Positions 35,103-47,186 of a stretch of DNA of 64,000 bases are shown here, piece after piece; positions within the stretch are counted from its first letter, which is position 1, and each line of letters starts with the position of its first letter. This DNA comes from Pyrus communis (taxonomy: Eukaryota; Streptophyta; Magnoliopsida; Rosales; Rosaceae). Position numbers and translations under genes: made by a program. Below the pieces are notes generated by a model. It saw only the letters and a list, made by a program, of their open reading frames with translations, ran no database searches and was not told the DNA's origin. The DNA lies in the NCBI RefSeq assembly GCF_963583255.1, contig NC_084813.1, positions 1,179,001 to 1,243,000 of the forward strand. Direction: 5' to 3'.

Positions 35103-37550
35103 CCTTAAAACATAATTTTTTTGGATCCAGATCTAAATGCACCTTGAAACAATTAAATAATCTTCATTTAAGTAGATTAATGAAGAATGCGTTTTTTCTC
35201 TCAAATTTTTAATATACTTAGGTTGCAAGAGAGAAGAGTATTAGTATAAAAGTTGAGTGCGCTTGCATGAAACATCATGGTCTTGGGTTCGACGGTTGGT
35301 GCTCTGCTGCTGACCCTAAACAGCAACCAGTTGATTTCTGTCAGGTTGAATTTTCATAGTCAAACAAATAAAATTGGTTTCATCAAAGTCAATGACACAC
35401 TACAGAAGTCTTCTTGGAAGCTACCTTACTTTAACAACGATGTTCAAATTACATATGGGCAAGGACGGAGCTAGTGTAGGTACAGGGGGCGGATGCCTCT
35501 ACTCATTTAAAAAAACATATGGTTATATTTCAATTTTCAATAACCAGCCCCAACTAGTTTATCATTTTGGATCCCAAATGCCTACCTGATGACAATTTAA
35601 TTAACAATTAATTTAATTGTGGCTCCCTGTTGTTCTAACCCTAGGTCGTTAATCCACACAAAATTCATCCCACTACGTACGGCAAAGCAATTACAGTCCT
35701 CAACTTCTCCAGATTTTTCCTCCCCTTTCATTCAACAAAAACTCAATTGAATTTGGAGTGTTATAGACAGTTGGAGTTCAAGTAATCAATTATCAAAATT
35801 CAACACAAGAATTTTACTCCACAAGGTATTTTATACGACTTTACTTCATTAATTTGTTTTTGGCATTTCAATTTAGAATTTAGCTTTCTAATTTAGAGAT
35901 CAATGAATGAATGATAAAATGATTATTTTTATATAAAGAGATATTTAATGGCATTGATAATGATATTGTTATGCAACGCTTTCAAAACATGAAAACGATT
36001 CGAGGAATATTGTAATATGTTGTATGAAAAACTTTATAGATTAATATATTAGTGTTTTGTTCAATAAATTCTTGAGATTTTTAATTGTGACTTTGTTATT
36101 TGAGGATGCCCCGCTCATACAAATCTTTGATTTCGTCCCATATAGAGTTTACTTTGACTAGGTGTACGGATGACTCTTTCTTTTCTTTGAGAGACTGGAG
36201 CAGAATCGTCCGAGATATTTTATTACTTGTGCTTACTTTTAGAGGGGAGCCTCAAACTTTTCTGACGACTTGTAATTTAAAATCGTTTTAGTCCAGATAG
36301 TGAAGATGAACAAATTAGTTGAGTCCGGTGATATTATATTTTTCTGAGACGTAATAGGGGATATTGTGGTTCCCAATCCTATCGCTCCATTTATATATGC
36401 ATAAAAAAGGTTAAAGAGATTTGGATCTAATTGGATAGTAAATAATGCATTGGGAATGATAAGTAGAGATTACTAAAAGTATTATATTTGAATTTTTTTT
36501 TTAAATATATTATTTACATTAGACCGTAATACTAAGTGGGCTATCAATAATGTGGTTCAAATTCTACTTGACCGTAGTACTAAATGATAAAAAATAAAAA
36601 AAAATCATTAAAAATAGTATATAGTTGAAAACATACTTATATACATGTTAAATATGTCTCTTAAAAAAACTTAAGATTATACATGTCAAAATAAGATCAC
36701 AACCTTATAATTACGAACATATCAAAAATACAATACAATTCTTCAATCATGGAGGACCTTTAGTCATAAACCCTAAACCCTAATCTCAAGCCCGAAAACT
36801 ATCGTAGAGGCTCCACGAGGAAAAGACTGCACCAACCTCTAATGATCTTGCAATTGTTAGTAAAGAAGCTTTGCTATGAGTCCCCTCCAACAAGCGTCGG
36901 GTTTTCCTTCTCATTGTATTTGCAGAGCACACAAATCATAAACATTACCATCTCAAATTTGTCTAATGTTTGCAATAAAGATCTATGAATGATGAACTGA
37001 AATATAGACGATTTGGATCCCTGAAAAAGTTATGGAATGAAAGTCACAAAAAGTGTGACAAAATATGTGCCCAAAAATGTGTGCTATTAATCCTAACGAT
37101 CCCACTTTGTTGTATTAGCCTTACCCAGGTTTATCTTCCAGGACAAAACTTCAAAGCATGCAATATCATCTTTAATAAATAAATTAGTACTAATATTTCA
37201 TGGCTGAATTAGGAGTATACCTATGAAGCAGTAGATGTTATATTCATCCAAAAGAAGTGTTCGGCACGACGTTATATGGTTGGACCAATATGTCTTTGTA
37301 ACTCGTAGCCTACGGTTTTAACCTTCACGACAAACAATCATTTTGTACTCATTGCAAGCAAAGACATTGAATATACAGCTCATTTTATGAAATACATAAA
37401 CAATTAATACAAAAATAGTGTATATTCAAACATCAAACATGACCTTCAAAGCTTAGAATTATTAAGAAAACGTACATCTTTTTCGTTAGGGTGTGACTTT
37501 GAGATTTAAATTTTAATAGAAGTTTTTAGGTGAATATTTAAGATTGTAAT
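35103..37550. other. Intergenic, possible small hAT-like element at 35450-36160
   Basis: GGACGGAGCTAGTGTAGG...GGGGGCGGATGCC at about 35463-35500 resembles the inverse of GGATGCCCCGCTCATACAAA...CGTCCC near 36100-36140. This suggests the two ends of a non-autonomous DNA transposon of about 0.7 kb, but the match is weak. A fragment resembling the SINE 5' part (AGACCGTAATACTAA) lies near 36520. Two telomere-like AAACCCT units occur at 36770-36782. No gene seen. Confidence 0.35.
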
Positions 37551-37718
37551 GTTAAGGAGACCATATTTTTAAACCACATTGGTGTACCATCTCACGTGGG
37601 AAGTGATGCATATAAGCAATATCCAATCAAATAAGTTCATTAATTGACGTGACATGTACACATCAGTTACCATGTCAAGTGGTAGACCCATGTGGTACAA
37701 AAATATCATCTCCCTAAC
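37551..37718. mobile_element. Small MITE (168 bp)
   Basis: GTTAAGGAGACCATATTTTT at the left pairs with the inverse of AAAAATATCATCTCCCTAAC at the right, and inner CCACATTGGTGTACC pairs with GGTAGACCCATGTGG. Non-coding. Target duplication not clear. Confidence 0.65.
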
Positions 37719-38706
37719 ATTTTTGTATTTAAGAAAACAAAAAAGTTGAACAAACGAAAGTGTTGGTATGAACTAATTATGAAGCAATATTTGTTGGAGA
37801 CCAAACGGAGTGGGTGAAAGATGTGGCAACACCAAAGTCTTCTACAAACACACCTAGCCGAATGCAACTATTTTATAGGAAATATTTATTGTGTGTTAGG
37901 GTTTGGATGGACCTTAATATTTATATTGGCTAAGGCATTAGAGTTCCATCTATAAAGAAATCTCAAATTCCACTTTTTAAGCCTACCGATTAGGTATCAT
38001 AATTACATATAATCAAGGACTCAATCAATCTTAATTGTATCCCAAGACTACTAATATAAGATCGACACATAAGAAATGAAGTCATAATATCTACATTAAC
38101 ACGTTACTGACGTTTTTTTATTATTTTTTATTAATTTTATTTACAGAGACTCACTCTTTTGTTTGTGCTATCCTCTTCTGCTAGTCAAACTCTTTTACAT
38201 ATTTGCATAAAAATATACCATGACAACGTATAGCCATAGTTAAATACATGGATTGTGATTAACGACCAATTGATTTCAACTTTTGGATAAACGATTGGTT
38301 CTTAGAGCTCTATCTATCATTTCAAATTTCAGTAATTATTCATTATTTTCAGTTCTATGTGAATTTTCAGTTTGATCTTGTTAAGAATAAGCTGCCAACA
38401 ACCTCTATCAAAGAGTTGACATTCAGTGAGAGTTCCACACATATATAAAACAAACTGAATGAGTCCGACTACTCAATTGCATGCATGCCAGACAGCTTCT
38501 GGCTGGTAACTGATCTTCAGACACGGCATTGATCCATTTGTAAATACTGGCGCAAGCATTCTAGTAACTTAAACCCTAAACCATGAGAGAGAAATTTAAA
38601 TATGATATATGTCATTTATTGTCAATTGTTTTTGACACACCGGAATATACAAATAAACCGATGGACAAACGATAGTATAAACTGAAATTTATCAGTAATT
38701 TGAAAT
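37719..38706. other. Intergenic, no gene seen
   Basis: AT-rich, only short frames. No repeat boundary found by eye. Confidence 0.4.
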
Positions 38707-38926
38707 GGAGGTGGATTGTTTGCCCTCCTATTTCCATACTCTTCCCATGCCCTCTTATGATGTGTGGTCACGGTTAAACCACGTCAACATTTTATATTAA
38801 TTTTTTATAGAAATAATAATAAAAAAAGTAATAGGAATATAAAAGGTTGATGTGGTTTAACCGTGACCACACAAACAGAAGAGCATGAGGAGAGTGTGGA
38901 AATGGGAGGATAGAAAATCCACTTCC
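38707..38926. mobile_element. Mutator-type MITE, family A copy 2 (220 bp)
   Basis: Ends GGAGGTGGATT and the inverse of AATCCACTTCC. ATTTGAAAT flanks both sides exactly (38698-38706 and 38927-38935), a perfect 9-bp target duplication. Inner arms GTGTGGTCACGGTTAAACCA and TGGTTTAACCGTGACCACAC pair perfectly over 20 bp. Confidence 0.92.
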
Positions 38927-38979
38927 ATTTGAAATTCACATGAAAATAGAGAAAATTTTAAAATTTCATTCATAATATA

Positions 38980-39045
38980 AATAAACCGAATTTCTCACTT
39001 ACAAGTGAAAAAAAAAATAGCATTAGATTGTAATACTAACGTCAT
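38980..39045 (-). repeat. SINE fragment (same family as 34925-35102)
   Basis: CTCACTTACAAGTGAAAAAAAAAATAGCATTAGATTGTAATACTAA resembles the tRNA-like head of the SINE read in reverse, but B box and body are missing. Confidence 0.45.
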
Positions 39046-39059
39046 TTCCCACACAAGTT

Positions 39060-39380
39060 TTTCTCCCAACGAAGGGTTATAGGCCACATTTAGTCCTAAA
39101 ATTGACAAAATCAGTCTCCAACCAAAGCGCTAAAGGGAATCGGATTAAAAGAATTAGGTTAAGTTTGGCCCTAGGACATATGATATGTAGCCTCAGGGCA
39201 TGCTAAGTTTGATGCCAAAAAGTAATAGAATATGAAGAGAAATACAATATTATACAGTATATAGCCTTGCATAGTTGGAGATTGAAAAAATTATCCTAAA
39301 ATAGTCTTTAAAATATTAATTTTTGGGAGCTAGAACATGGCCAAGACCTAGTTTAGCCCTCCATAATTGGAAATGACCTA
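39060..39380. mobile_element. Decayed Harbinger-like MITE
   Basis: CTCCCAACGAAGGGTTATAGGCC at the left and CCCTCCATAATTGGAAATGACCTAA at the right resemble the ends of the elements at 28204 and 41592. Boundaries are approximate. Confidence 0.4.
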
Positions 39381-41591
39381 ACTTACCACAAAGAAGTTAA
39401 CACTATGGAAATTTTATTTGAACCCATATAATTAACCTCACCCAATTTAAACTTTAAATGTGAATTACCTTTTTTATTCTATTGTATAATTACCATCACT
39501 GTATAATATTAAAATTTAATGAACCCACACCTAAAAATCTAACTCTTACCACCACCCAATCTTTTTTTTTACGCCACAGATAGCCATTAAATTCAAGTCC
39601 ACTGCTTGCTAAAGACAACGGATCTGTTGGAAAAATTGAAAGGACAAACTAGTAGTGTAAATGCACTTGTAAAAAAATTCCATATTTCGGATTTATGGTG
39701 GAATTCAGTTGAATAAATCATACCGACATACATCATTTCCACTAGACCAAAAATGATGATCGAATACCTGAGTTTGTTTAGGATTTGTAGCTAGTGGAGT
39801 AAGGCTTTTCATAAGCACTTTTCCCTTTGATTTCAATTGTGAAATCAAGCAAGGATTTTGTGTTTTAATTGAAGTCAACTTTTTTAATTCTATAGGGATA
39901 ATGCTTATATCTCCCTTATAGGAGGACTTACTTGTCCGCTCAGTTTCGATTGAAACATCCTAATTCGTTGGAAACACAAGTTCCAGAAACCATACTAATG
40001 TTCAACAAAAAAATAAAAAATAAAAAAAAATTCTAGTGCAAAAGAAAAAAAAAATTACTGATTAGATAGTAATGACTAATGAGTGTTTCTATATTCGGAA
40101 GAAATTTGATGACCACCTGTTATTAAAGAGGAAATTCTTGGCCGAGGTGACTATTGGTGGATGCTTTTAATTCGGGTCTCTCTTTACCATGTTTAAAATA
40201 AAAAAAAATTGAGTTTCGATCATAAAATAATTTAGCAATATGTGAATAACTTCACATAAGCAAATACAAAGCTCGTTAAGTTTTCGATATGAAACAACAT
40301 CCTTTCAAAAACAGTGTGAACTGAGTAATGGTTTCTCTGTATCTAGTCACTGTCTTCAACCTAGGAATTGAGAAACTTGAGGGAAGTTTGATGTGATTTT
40401 GTGGACCAGTTTGATTTCTCAAATCTTCTCCACTGCTCATAGTTTGGATGAAAGTTAGGAGGATGTATTCAATTAAAATTTTGAGAAATTTTAATTCTTT
40501 TAATGAATTTAGGGGTATCCAATCAAAATTTTAAGTGATTCTCTAATATTCAAATGTATTCAATTAGGATTTAAAGATAGTTTAATAAAATCATTAGAAA
40601 TCTAGATATATTCAATTAGGATTTTAAAGAAATTTATAATATTTCAGGTGTATTAAATGAGAAATTGATTTTAAAGAATTTAAAAAGGTTCATGAATTTG
40701 AAAGAATTGGAGAGATTTCTTAATGTATTTTAAACATCCACAAATCTCACATTTCCTTATGAGAGTTCGAGGAAATTGAATCAAAATTTTACATGGAATC
40801 TCTACAAATCAATTAAACTCTACAAAAATACATGGATTTATAAATCCATTAAAATCTCTTAAATTCCCAATTAGTGTAGATTATCATATTTTTGTCTAAA
40901 AAAATTTCTTTTTATTCAAGATATTCAATTTAATCCTAATTAATCTAAATTAAGGAAAGTGATTTAAACTTGAGAGTAGAGAGAGAACTAACTACTCTAG
41001 CTACCCAACTTGATTAAGTTCAAATGTACCACTAAACAATACAAGTTTTGAATAAAAAGACGATGCAACTTAAATGGTATGATCTCAGCAAAAGGAAAAA
41101 AAGAACTTAATTAATCAACATGATACCTAAAATAAAACATGATAATGAAATGTAACCAATCGGGATCTCGAAAAGGTTTACTGAATACTTCAAAACAAAG
41201 AATAAGAAAACATGATTAGAACGAGGAAACTGGCCAGGCTACATCACATTGAAATAACAATCTAAATGCTTCCGTTACACACAAAGTATTAAATTTAATT
41301 TATTTCATTTCACTTTCTGAAAGAGTAAAAAATGATATACATGTTTTTTTTTTCTTTTCCTTACAAGAACATTAGAATCTGGGGTTTACCTTTTGCGCAC
41401 TCCATCCCAAAGTCACATAAAACAAATCTCATTTAAATGGATGTAGTTTTCTTTGTTGAAATATCCCACTTCGGAAAGAGATAGAGAAAAATAAGACTTT
41501 AAATATTTAACTCCATACCAATTAAAATAGAGGTTTTTTGTGACAAAACTTCACACATGTTGAATTGTGCATATGATAATTGACAAGTTAA
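39381..41591. other. Intergenic; AT-rich repeat unit at about 40455-40875
   Basis: Between 40455 and 40875 the phrase TATTCAATTAGGATTTAAAG and variants recur, and the ends (GTATTCAATTAAAATTTTG and AAATTCCCAATTAG) suggest a decayed MITE. The rest is featureless. No gene recognised. Confidence 0.4.
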
Positions 41592-42137
41592 GGCCATCTC
41601 CAACCGAAGGGTCCGAAGACCAGAGGGCTGAAAATAGCCCGAAAACCGTCTCCAACTGAGGGCTAGGCTAGAGGGCTGGGTAGAAAATATAGCTTTCTTG
41701 TCGGTTATAACCGACAGGATTGGCCGTTGTATTCAAATTTTTTTTTTTTTTGGTTTTTTGGGCCAATTTTTTTTTTTTTAATTCTTAAAATTTCTATTTT
41801 TTTTTCTTATAAATACCTAAACCATTCATTAAATTTAAATTCTAATTTTTTTGGTTTTTTGGGTCAGTTATCATTGTAGTTTTTAAATTTAAGTTGTTGG
41901 ATTTGAATTTAAGTTGTTGTAGTTTTTAAATTTAAATAATAAATTATGTATGGCCCTTTGCCCCTCGGTTGGAGACGATTTTTTGTGGTAGGGCTAAAAC
42001 GAGCCCTCTGGCCCTCGATTGGAGACGGAGGCAAATATGATTTTGTACTGTTCATTAAAATATTAATATCTTGGAGAATCTTGGAGGACCAGAGGGCTAA
42101 AACAAGCCCTCTGGCCAGCCCTTAGTTGGAGATGGCC
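41592..42137. mobile_element. PIF/Harbinger-type MITE (546 bp)
   Basis: Begins GGCCATCTCCAAC and ends with the inverse GTTGGAGATGGCC. TAA flanks both sides (41589-41591 and 42138-42140), the 3-bp duplication of PIF/Harbinger. Internal CCAGAGGGCT and AGCCCTCTGG blocks repeat as inverted pairs. It ends about 170 bp beyond the MYB stop codon. Confidence 0.88.
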
Positions 42138-42304
42138 TAAGGACAATATAGATATTATAAAAAGTATGTCTTTAACATGTCTCTGATAATTTGACATTCT
42201 TCTCTCTATTCTTTATTTATTTTGTACTATTCGGAAAGTAATTAACAAGCAAATTACAATATATAATCCAAGCGGATAAATTTTAGTTCTTTCTCTTTTT
42301 GTTT

Positions 42305-44443
42305 TTACAAAAGCCCATATGCCCAAGAATCTTGACCCCAGCTGCTGAAGTCATCATCCCACAAGCCCATGCTGTCATTGTTCTGGTTGTTGTTGTTGCT
42401 GTAATCACAGTCAGGCCACTCAAAATCTGGGAGGTACAAGTCTTCAAGAAAAATGGATGATGAATTTGAAGAAGAAGATGAAGAGGTTGATGAAGAAGGA
42501 GCACAAGGAACTAAAATCTCATGGGGCTCAATTAGCGGAACTTCATCTATGCAGAATCCATCAATCAAGAACTCCATTTTATCCAATTCATCACCTTCCA
42601 TGTTTTTGGAATCTTCCTCTTTGGCTTGAATAGGGTTGTTTTGGCCAATTTCAAAGCTGTCATTAGCTGCACAAGATTGTTCTTCTTCTCCTTCTTGTTT
42701 TTGACTTTGTGATTGGTGGCTTTGATTATTGACATTAGCAATTGGTTTGTGGGTGAGAGGATCAATCCCCATTTTTCTCAACTTCTTCTTGATGTGGGTG
42801 TTCCAATGATTTTTTATCTCATTATCTGTTCTTCCAGGGAGATGAGAGGCAATCTTAGACCATCTGCCAAAATGGAAAGTAAAACATCATTTAATTTCGA
42901 TGATACGATGTTTGAAACCTCTAATGAAGAGGTTGGTGAAGCCGAACATAATTGCAATGAGCTTGAAAACTGACTTGATTAAACAGCCTAACCCACATAT
43001 ACAACAAGAAAAACAATATTTGACTTGAGCACACAAGAAAATAAAGAAGAAGAAAAAAATAATAAATAATTGTTTGCAAGTGCTTTTCGCATCATGAAAA
43101 GTGGATTGACTTTGTGGCCACATGAAAGCTCCAAGTAAATGTCCTTTAAAGATTAAAAATAGGAGAATATACAGAAGGACGACTTCATATTCAGCACAGT
43201 TGAATTCGATGGATATTTATCAACATGCAGTTATTTTATTTATCTCAAGACAAGAGATAAAAAGTTTAAATTAAAAAAAAAAAAAAAAAAAAAAACCAAA
43301 GGGAATATATGTTGGAGTGGGTGTAAAAAGCGGAGTAGGATTTTTTCTTCTCTTTTGTTTTCTCTCCTTCCTTCTCCTTTTATTTGAAATTAAGATACAT
43401 CAACATTTTATATTAATTTTTTATAAGCAGAAAAAGATAAAATAAAGAATGTAAAAGGAAAAGACGAAAGGAGATAAAAAAGAAGAGAAGAGAATTCTAG
43501 ACCGTAAAAACCTTAAAAGTCTCGTTTCCGAGGAATTGTGCAAAATCTGGTCTTCTACTTGCAAGGTTTTATATTTATTAATATTTTCATTGAATTTACA
43601 AAGAACATAATCTGTTATTAACTTTAGGAGTGGCAGACAGCTCAACAACTCTTGAAACTTGCTTTTGGAAAAAGCACCTTCCTGAAATGAATAATCACAA
43701 ACCTGTTGCCAAGTTGAGCATGAAGATCAATGACCATTTTCTCTTCATATTCTGATAAAAGACCTCTCTTCAAGTCTGGCCTCAGATAATTGGTCCACCT
43801 CAGCCTGCAACTTTTTCCACACCTTAATAATCCTGCAATTAGACCAATCCACCACATATAGTCAATGAACTGTTTACCATTTTTTTCTTCACTTTTTCTT
43901 TTAAATTTCACATTAATTCGGGCAATCACGAATTTTAGTTTGCAGGTGGTTTATTAAGCTCACTTCCTCCTCAGATTAAAAAATAAAAAATAAACAATAA
44001 AACCAAAAGCAAAAGAGTTTGAAGCCACCGTTTTCGGTTTTTTAAGAGGAATGAAAAATAAAAAACAAAGATCAAGGGGTGAAAAAATGAATTAAAACAA
44101 ACCCCATTTGTGAAAACAAACGAGAAACTGGTTAAATTTTTCAGATTTAAAAGATTAACAGATAACAAATGTTCTCCCACCCTTCTCCTCCCGAAGGAAA
44201 GAAAGAGAGTGAATAACAGAGCATTCAAATTTGCAGAAGCTCTCTCTGTCTCTCTCTAAAATGGCCATGGAGCGAGAAAAATGAAGTATATAGATGATCT
44301 GATATGAGACCTGCAAGCTTAGGGACAGCTCTCCAGCAGCATTGGCCATTGGCGAGGATGAACTTAATGAGCTTCTTGTCCTCTTCAGCTGTCCATGGTC
44401 CCTTCTTCAACCCAACTTTGTCACAGCACGGTTGCCTTCCCAT
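42305..44443 (-). CDS. R2R3-MYB transcription factor, MYB20/42/43/85-like, complete (273 aa)
   Basis: Exons are 44443-44311 (133 bp), 43832-43703 (130 bp) and 42863-42305. The 133/130 layout and phases are the conserved R2R3-MYB gene structure. The protein opens [18 protein letters not shown] and carries R2 (about 14-61, with [20 protein letters not shown]) and R3 (about 67-112, with [20 protein letters not shown]), followed by [17 protein letters not shown]. This linker and the N-terminus are those of the Arabidopsis MYB20/42/43/85 clade, regulators of lignin and phenylalanine supply in secondary walls. The C-terminus has a poly-Ser run and an acidic, tryptophan-containing end ([17 protein letters not shown]), a likely activation domain. 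Exact orthology within the clade is not settled. Confidence 0.95.
42864..43702 (-). other. MYB intron 2 with poly-A run and MITE-like insertion
   Basis: Holds a run of about 24 A (43270-43294). Near 43345-43495 pyrimidine-rich and purine-rich arms flank CATCAACATTTTATATTAATTTTTTATA, the core of MITE family A, so a decayed copy probably sits in the intron. Confidence 0.5.
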
Positions 44444-44565
44444 TGAATATTCCTCACCAAAATCAACTCACCCACAAATTAGCTATAATATGAATAGCTA
44501 GCTCGATCAACTAGTTTTGTGATATGAGAGATGCGCAGATAACAAGGTTAGACTCATACCACTAC

Positions 44566-44582
44566 CCACCCATATATATACA
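44566..44582 (-). promoter_or_regulatory. Probable TATA region of the MYB gene
   Basis: TATATATA within GTGTATATATATGGG on the minus strand, about 130 bp before the start codon, would give a leader of about 100 nt. Confidence 0.45.
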
Positions 44583-45270
44583 CGCACAACTCATAAAAAT
44601 ATTAATATAACAAAAATGATTCAAAAATACCCCCAAGGCTAAGAAGACTTCCCTTCTATGGACTTTTTGCTTGGCTTAGTTGGTTGGTGTATTTTATTTG
44701 TTTTACCTTCTCTCTCTCTCTTCTTATTCAACATTTGTAATTCACGAGTTACGTTCAAATCAAGTGGTTAAAATCGTTTATCTTGACATTAAAACTATGT
44801 ATTCAATATATTAAATTCATATTTTTACAATGAAGTAATAAAGTTTTGTTACCGTATTCACTTTTTTTTTTTTAAAACACCAAATAACGTCATTACAAAC
44901 GCAACATCATTACATATAAGTTCAACTATTATAAATGAATCTTGTATGTATTAGAGAGTGTGTCAGTAATTCTATCGACTTAACGTGGCAAATAATATTC
45001 TTTCTTTCAATTTTTCTCCAATTCATATTCATTTTGATTCCCTACTTAATCTTTTGGAAAATTAAGGGAGCTTTTCCTCCTACTTTGTGTATACAGTGTT
45101 GGCATGCTGCGGGTAACGCGTAACACACGTGAGAGGGTCTTAATCAGAAAGCTCCACCTCATCAACATCCATTGCTTGGGTATGAAGCGTGAGACACTCC
45201 ATTAGTCCATTCCCTAACACACCATTGAACATAAAACGACACCGGCACAAATCTTGAAGACGAAAATATG
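44583..45270. other. MYB upstream region
   Basis: Presumed distal promoter of the minus-strand MYB. AT-rich, with no further gene. An ACACGTGAG box (45125) contains a G-box-type CACGTG core. Confidence 0.4.
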
Positions 45271-45491
45271 CCAGGAGGATCCTCGTGGGATCCTCTTTGT
45301 GAAGATCTTGGGGATCCTCTAATCACATTCGTTCATCGTATATCGTGCGATCAGAAATTATTGTAATTTTTTATATTTAAAATTGAATATAAACCGTACT
45401 TGATAAAAACTAACTGCACGATATACGATGAACGGATATAATTGGAGGATTCCCGAATCCTCACAAAGAGGATTCGGCGAAGTTCCTCTCT
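45271..45491. mobile_element. MITE family B copy 1 (221 bp)
   Basis: CGAAAATATG flanks both sides (45261-45270 and 45492-45501), a 9-10 bp target duplication pointing to the Mutator superfamily. Inner arms CGTTCATCGTATATCGTGC and GCACGATATACGATGAACG pair perfectly. GGATCCTC-rich ends. Relatives at 49415-49636 and about 62855-63040. Confidence 0.88.
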
Positions 45492-45501
45492 CGAAAATAT
45501 G

Positions 45502-46178
45502 GAACCCTAATAATATACGCTTTTTGTACTTGTCGTCCTAACTTTAAAATTTACACTAAAAAAAACAGTACCATAGGTATGATGGTTCCTTAATAGTCGT
45601 ATACATACCAAGCAAAAATAACAAATAAAAAAAAAATCAACCAAAATTGGAGATGAATAAGTTCAAATGAGAAGATTGCTAACATTCTTCTTTGGTGAGA
45701 ACCAAACCATGGGGACATATCCTCATTTGACCACCTTACCTCGCCTCCCTCATCACTTGGGTTTATGAAATTTCCCTCTTTGATCATCATTATTATCACA
45801 GACAATATGAAATCTATGAGTCATTTACAACATCAAGTATTTTGTGCAATAGATGAGAAGATTAATTTAAGTGCTGGTATGATTGAGAATTTATTTTTAT
45901 TTCAATATAATACAGTTTAGTCGCCTTAGTTAATTAATTATCAAGTTAAATCATCATCTACATGTACTTATATTGTTTTAATTTGAAACTACTTCTTCTT
46001 TTGGGTCTGATAAATGCACTATACATTTTTTTTTTAATATTTAGATTTTGTACACGCCATATATGGTCCAACACACTTTGGTTTGAAGCAAAATTTTCCA
46101 TCTGCGTATACATGGAGTTCTTTTAACAATTTGTAATTTTCTAGTTTGGACTGGTAGGAAGTTTGATCAAATATTCTA
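45502..46178. other. Intergenic, no gene seen
   Basis: AT-rich, with short frames only. Confidence 0.4.
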
Positions 46179-46350
46179 AGGTAAATTACACAAAACTACC
46201 TTAATTAGGGATCGAATCACAATCTCATACCTTATATTTTAAATATTATAATGTCATACCTTAATTTATAAATTCGTTGTAATGTCAAACCTCCGTTAAG
46301 TTTTCTGTCAATTTGACTATTAAATGATGACGTGGTAGGAGCAAACCCAC

Positions 46351-46555
46351 GGACAAGGATTGTCTGCCCTTCCACTTCCAGTGCCCTCCTGTTTGTGTGG
46401 TCACGGTTAAGCCACATCAACATTTTATATTACTATTCATTTTTGTCTTATTATCTCTATAAAAAAACAATATAAAATGTTGACATGGTTTAACCGTGAC
46501 CACACAAAACATGATGGGAGGACATCGGAAGTGGGAGGGCAGACAATCCTTGTCC
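46351..46555. mobile_element. Mutator-type MITE, family A copy 3 (205 bp), nested
   Basis: Ends GGACAAGGATTGTCTGCCC and its inverse. CAAACCCAC flanks both sides exactly (46342-46350 and 46556-46564). Inner arms GTGTGGTCACGGTTAAGCCA and TGGTTTAACCGTGACCACAC match those of copy 2. Inserted inside the larger element after that element had moved. Confidence 0.93.
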
Positions 46556-47135
46556 CAAACCCACTCCTTTGGAATTAATTTTTTTATTAATTATTAATTT
46601 TTTTATTAACAATGAAAATTAATTAAAAAAATACTCTCTCCTCCTTTCTACCCAGACATCATCCTCCCCTTCCTCATCCGTTCCCCTTCTTCCTCGTCCT
46701 CCTTAAACACAGCCACCATCCTTCAAACTCTCTCAACTGTCGAACCCACTCCCATCCCTAATCCCTCAATCAACCATTGAGTCCGCTGTCGCAGTGAGAT
46801 TAACGACGATAAAACATGCAATCGAATAAAATTTAAAATCAAGGGTGCAATCGACGAGATCTCTAGCGAAGCGTGAAAAAAAACCTGTGGACATGGGATT
46901 TCTTTTCACCATATTTATGTTTGGTGGGGAGTGGGATCGACGGAGGAGAATTGCAGAAGGTTGGGGTGGATTAACTTTTGGAGAAGGGAGCAGGGGTCGA
47001 CGGAGGAGGGGATGGGGTAGGGAGCTTCGTAGACTTCGTTCGTTGGTGATGGGATGGGGCAGGGAGCAATTCATGGAAGCTTCCACTTGAGAAAGGAGAG
47101 AGAAAAGAGGTCACCAGAATTCGCACAGGTTAGAG

Positions 47136-47139
47136 AAAA

Positions 47140-47184
<45 letters not shown>
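47136..47184. repeat. (GA)n microsatellite
   Basis: About 22 GA units in the 1.65-kb Mutator-like element. Confidence 0.9.

Positions 47185-47186
<2 letters not shown>

Noticed and set aside
36770..36782. Telomere-like AAACCCTAAACCCT
   Set aside because: Only two units, common as telo-box motifs in plant DNA, and no sign of an interstitial telomere.
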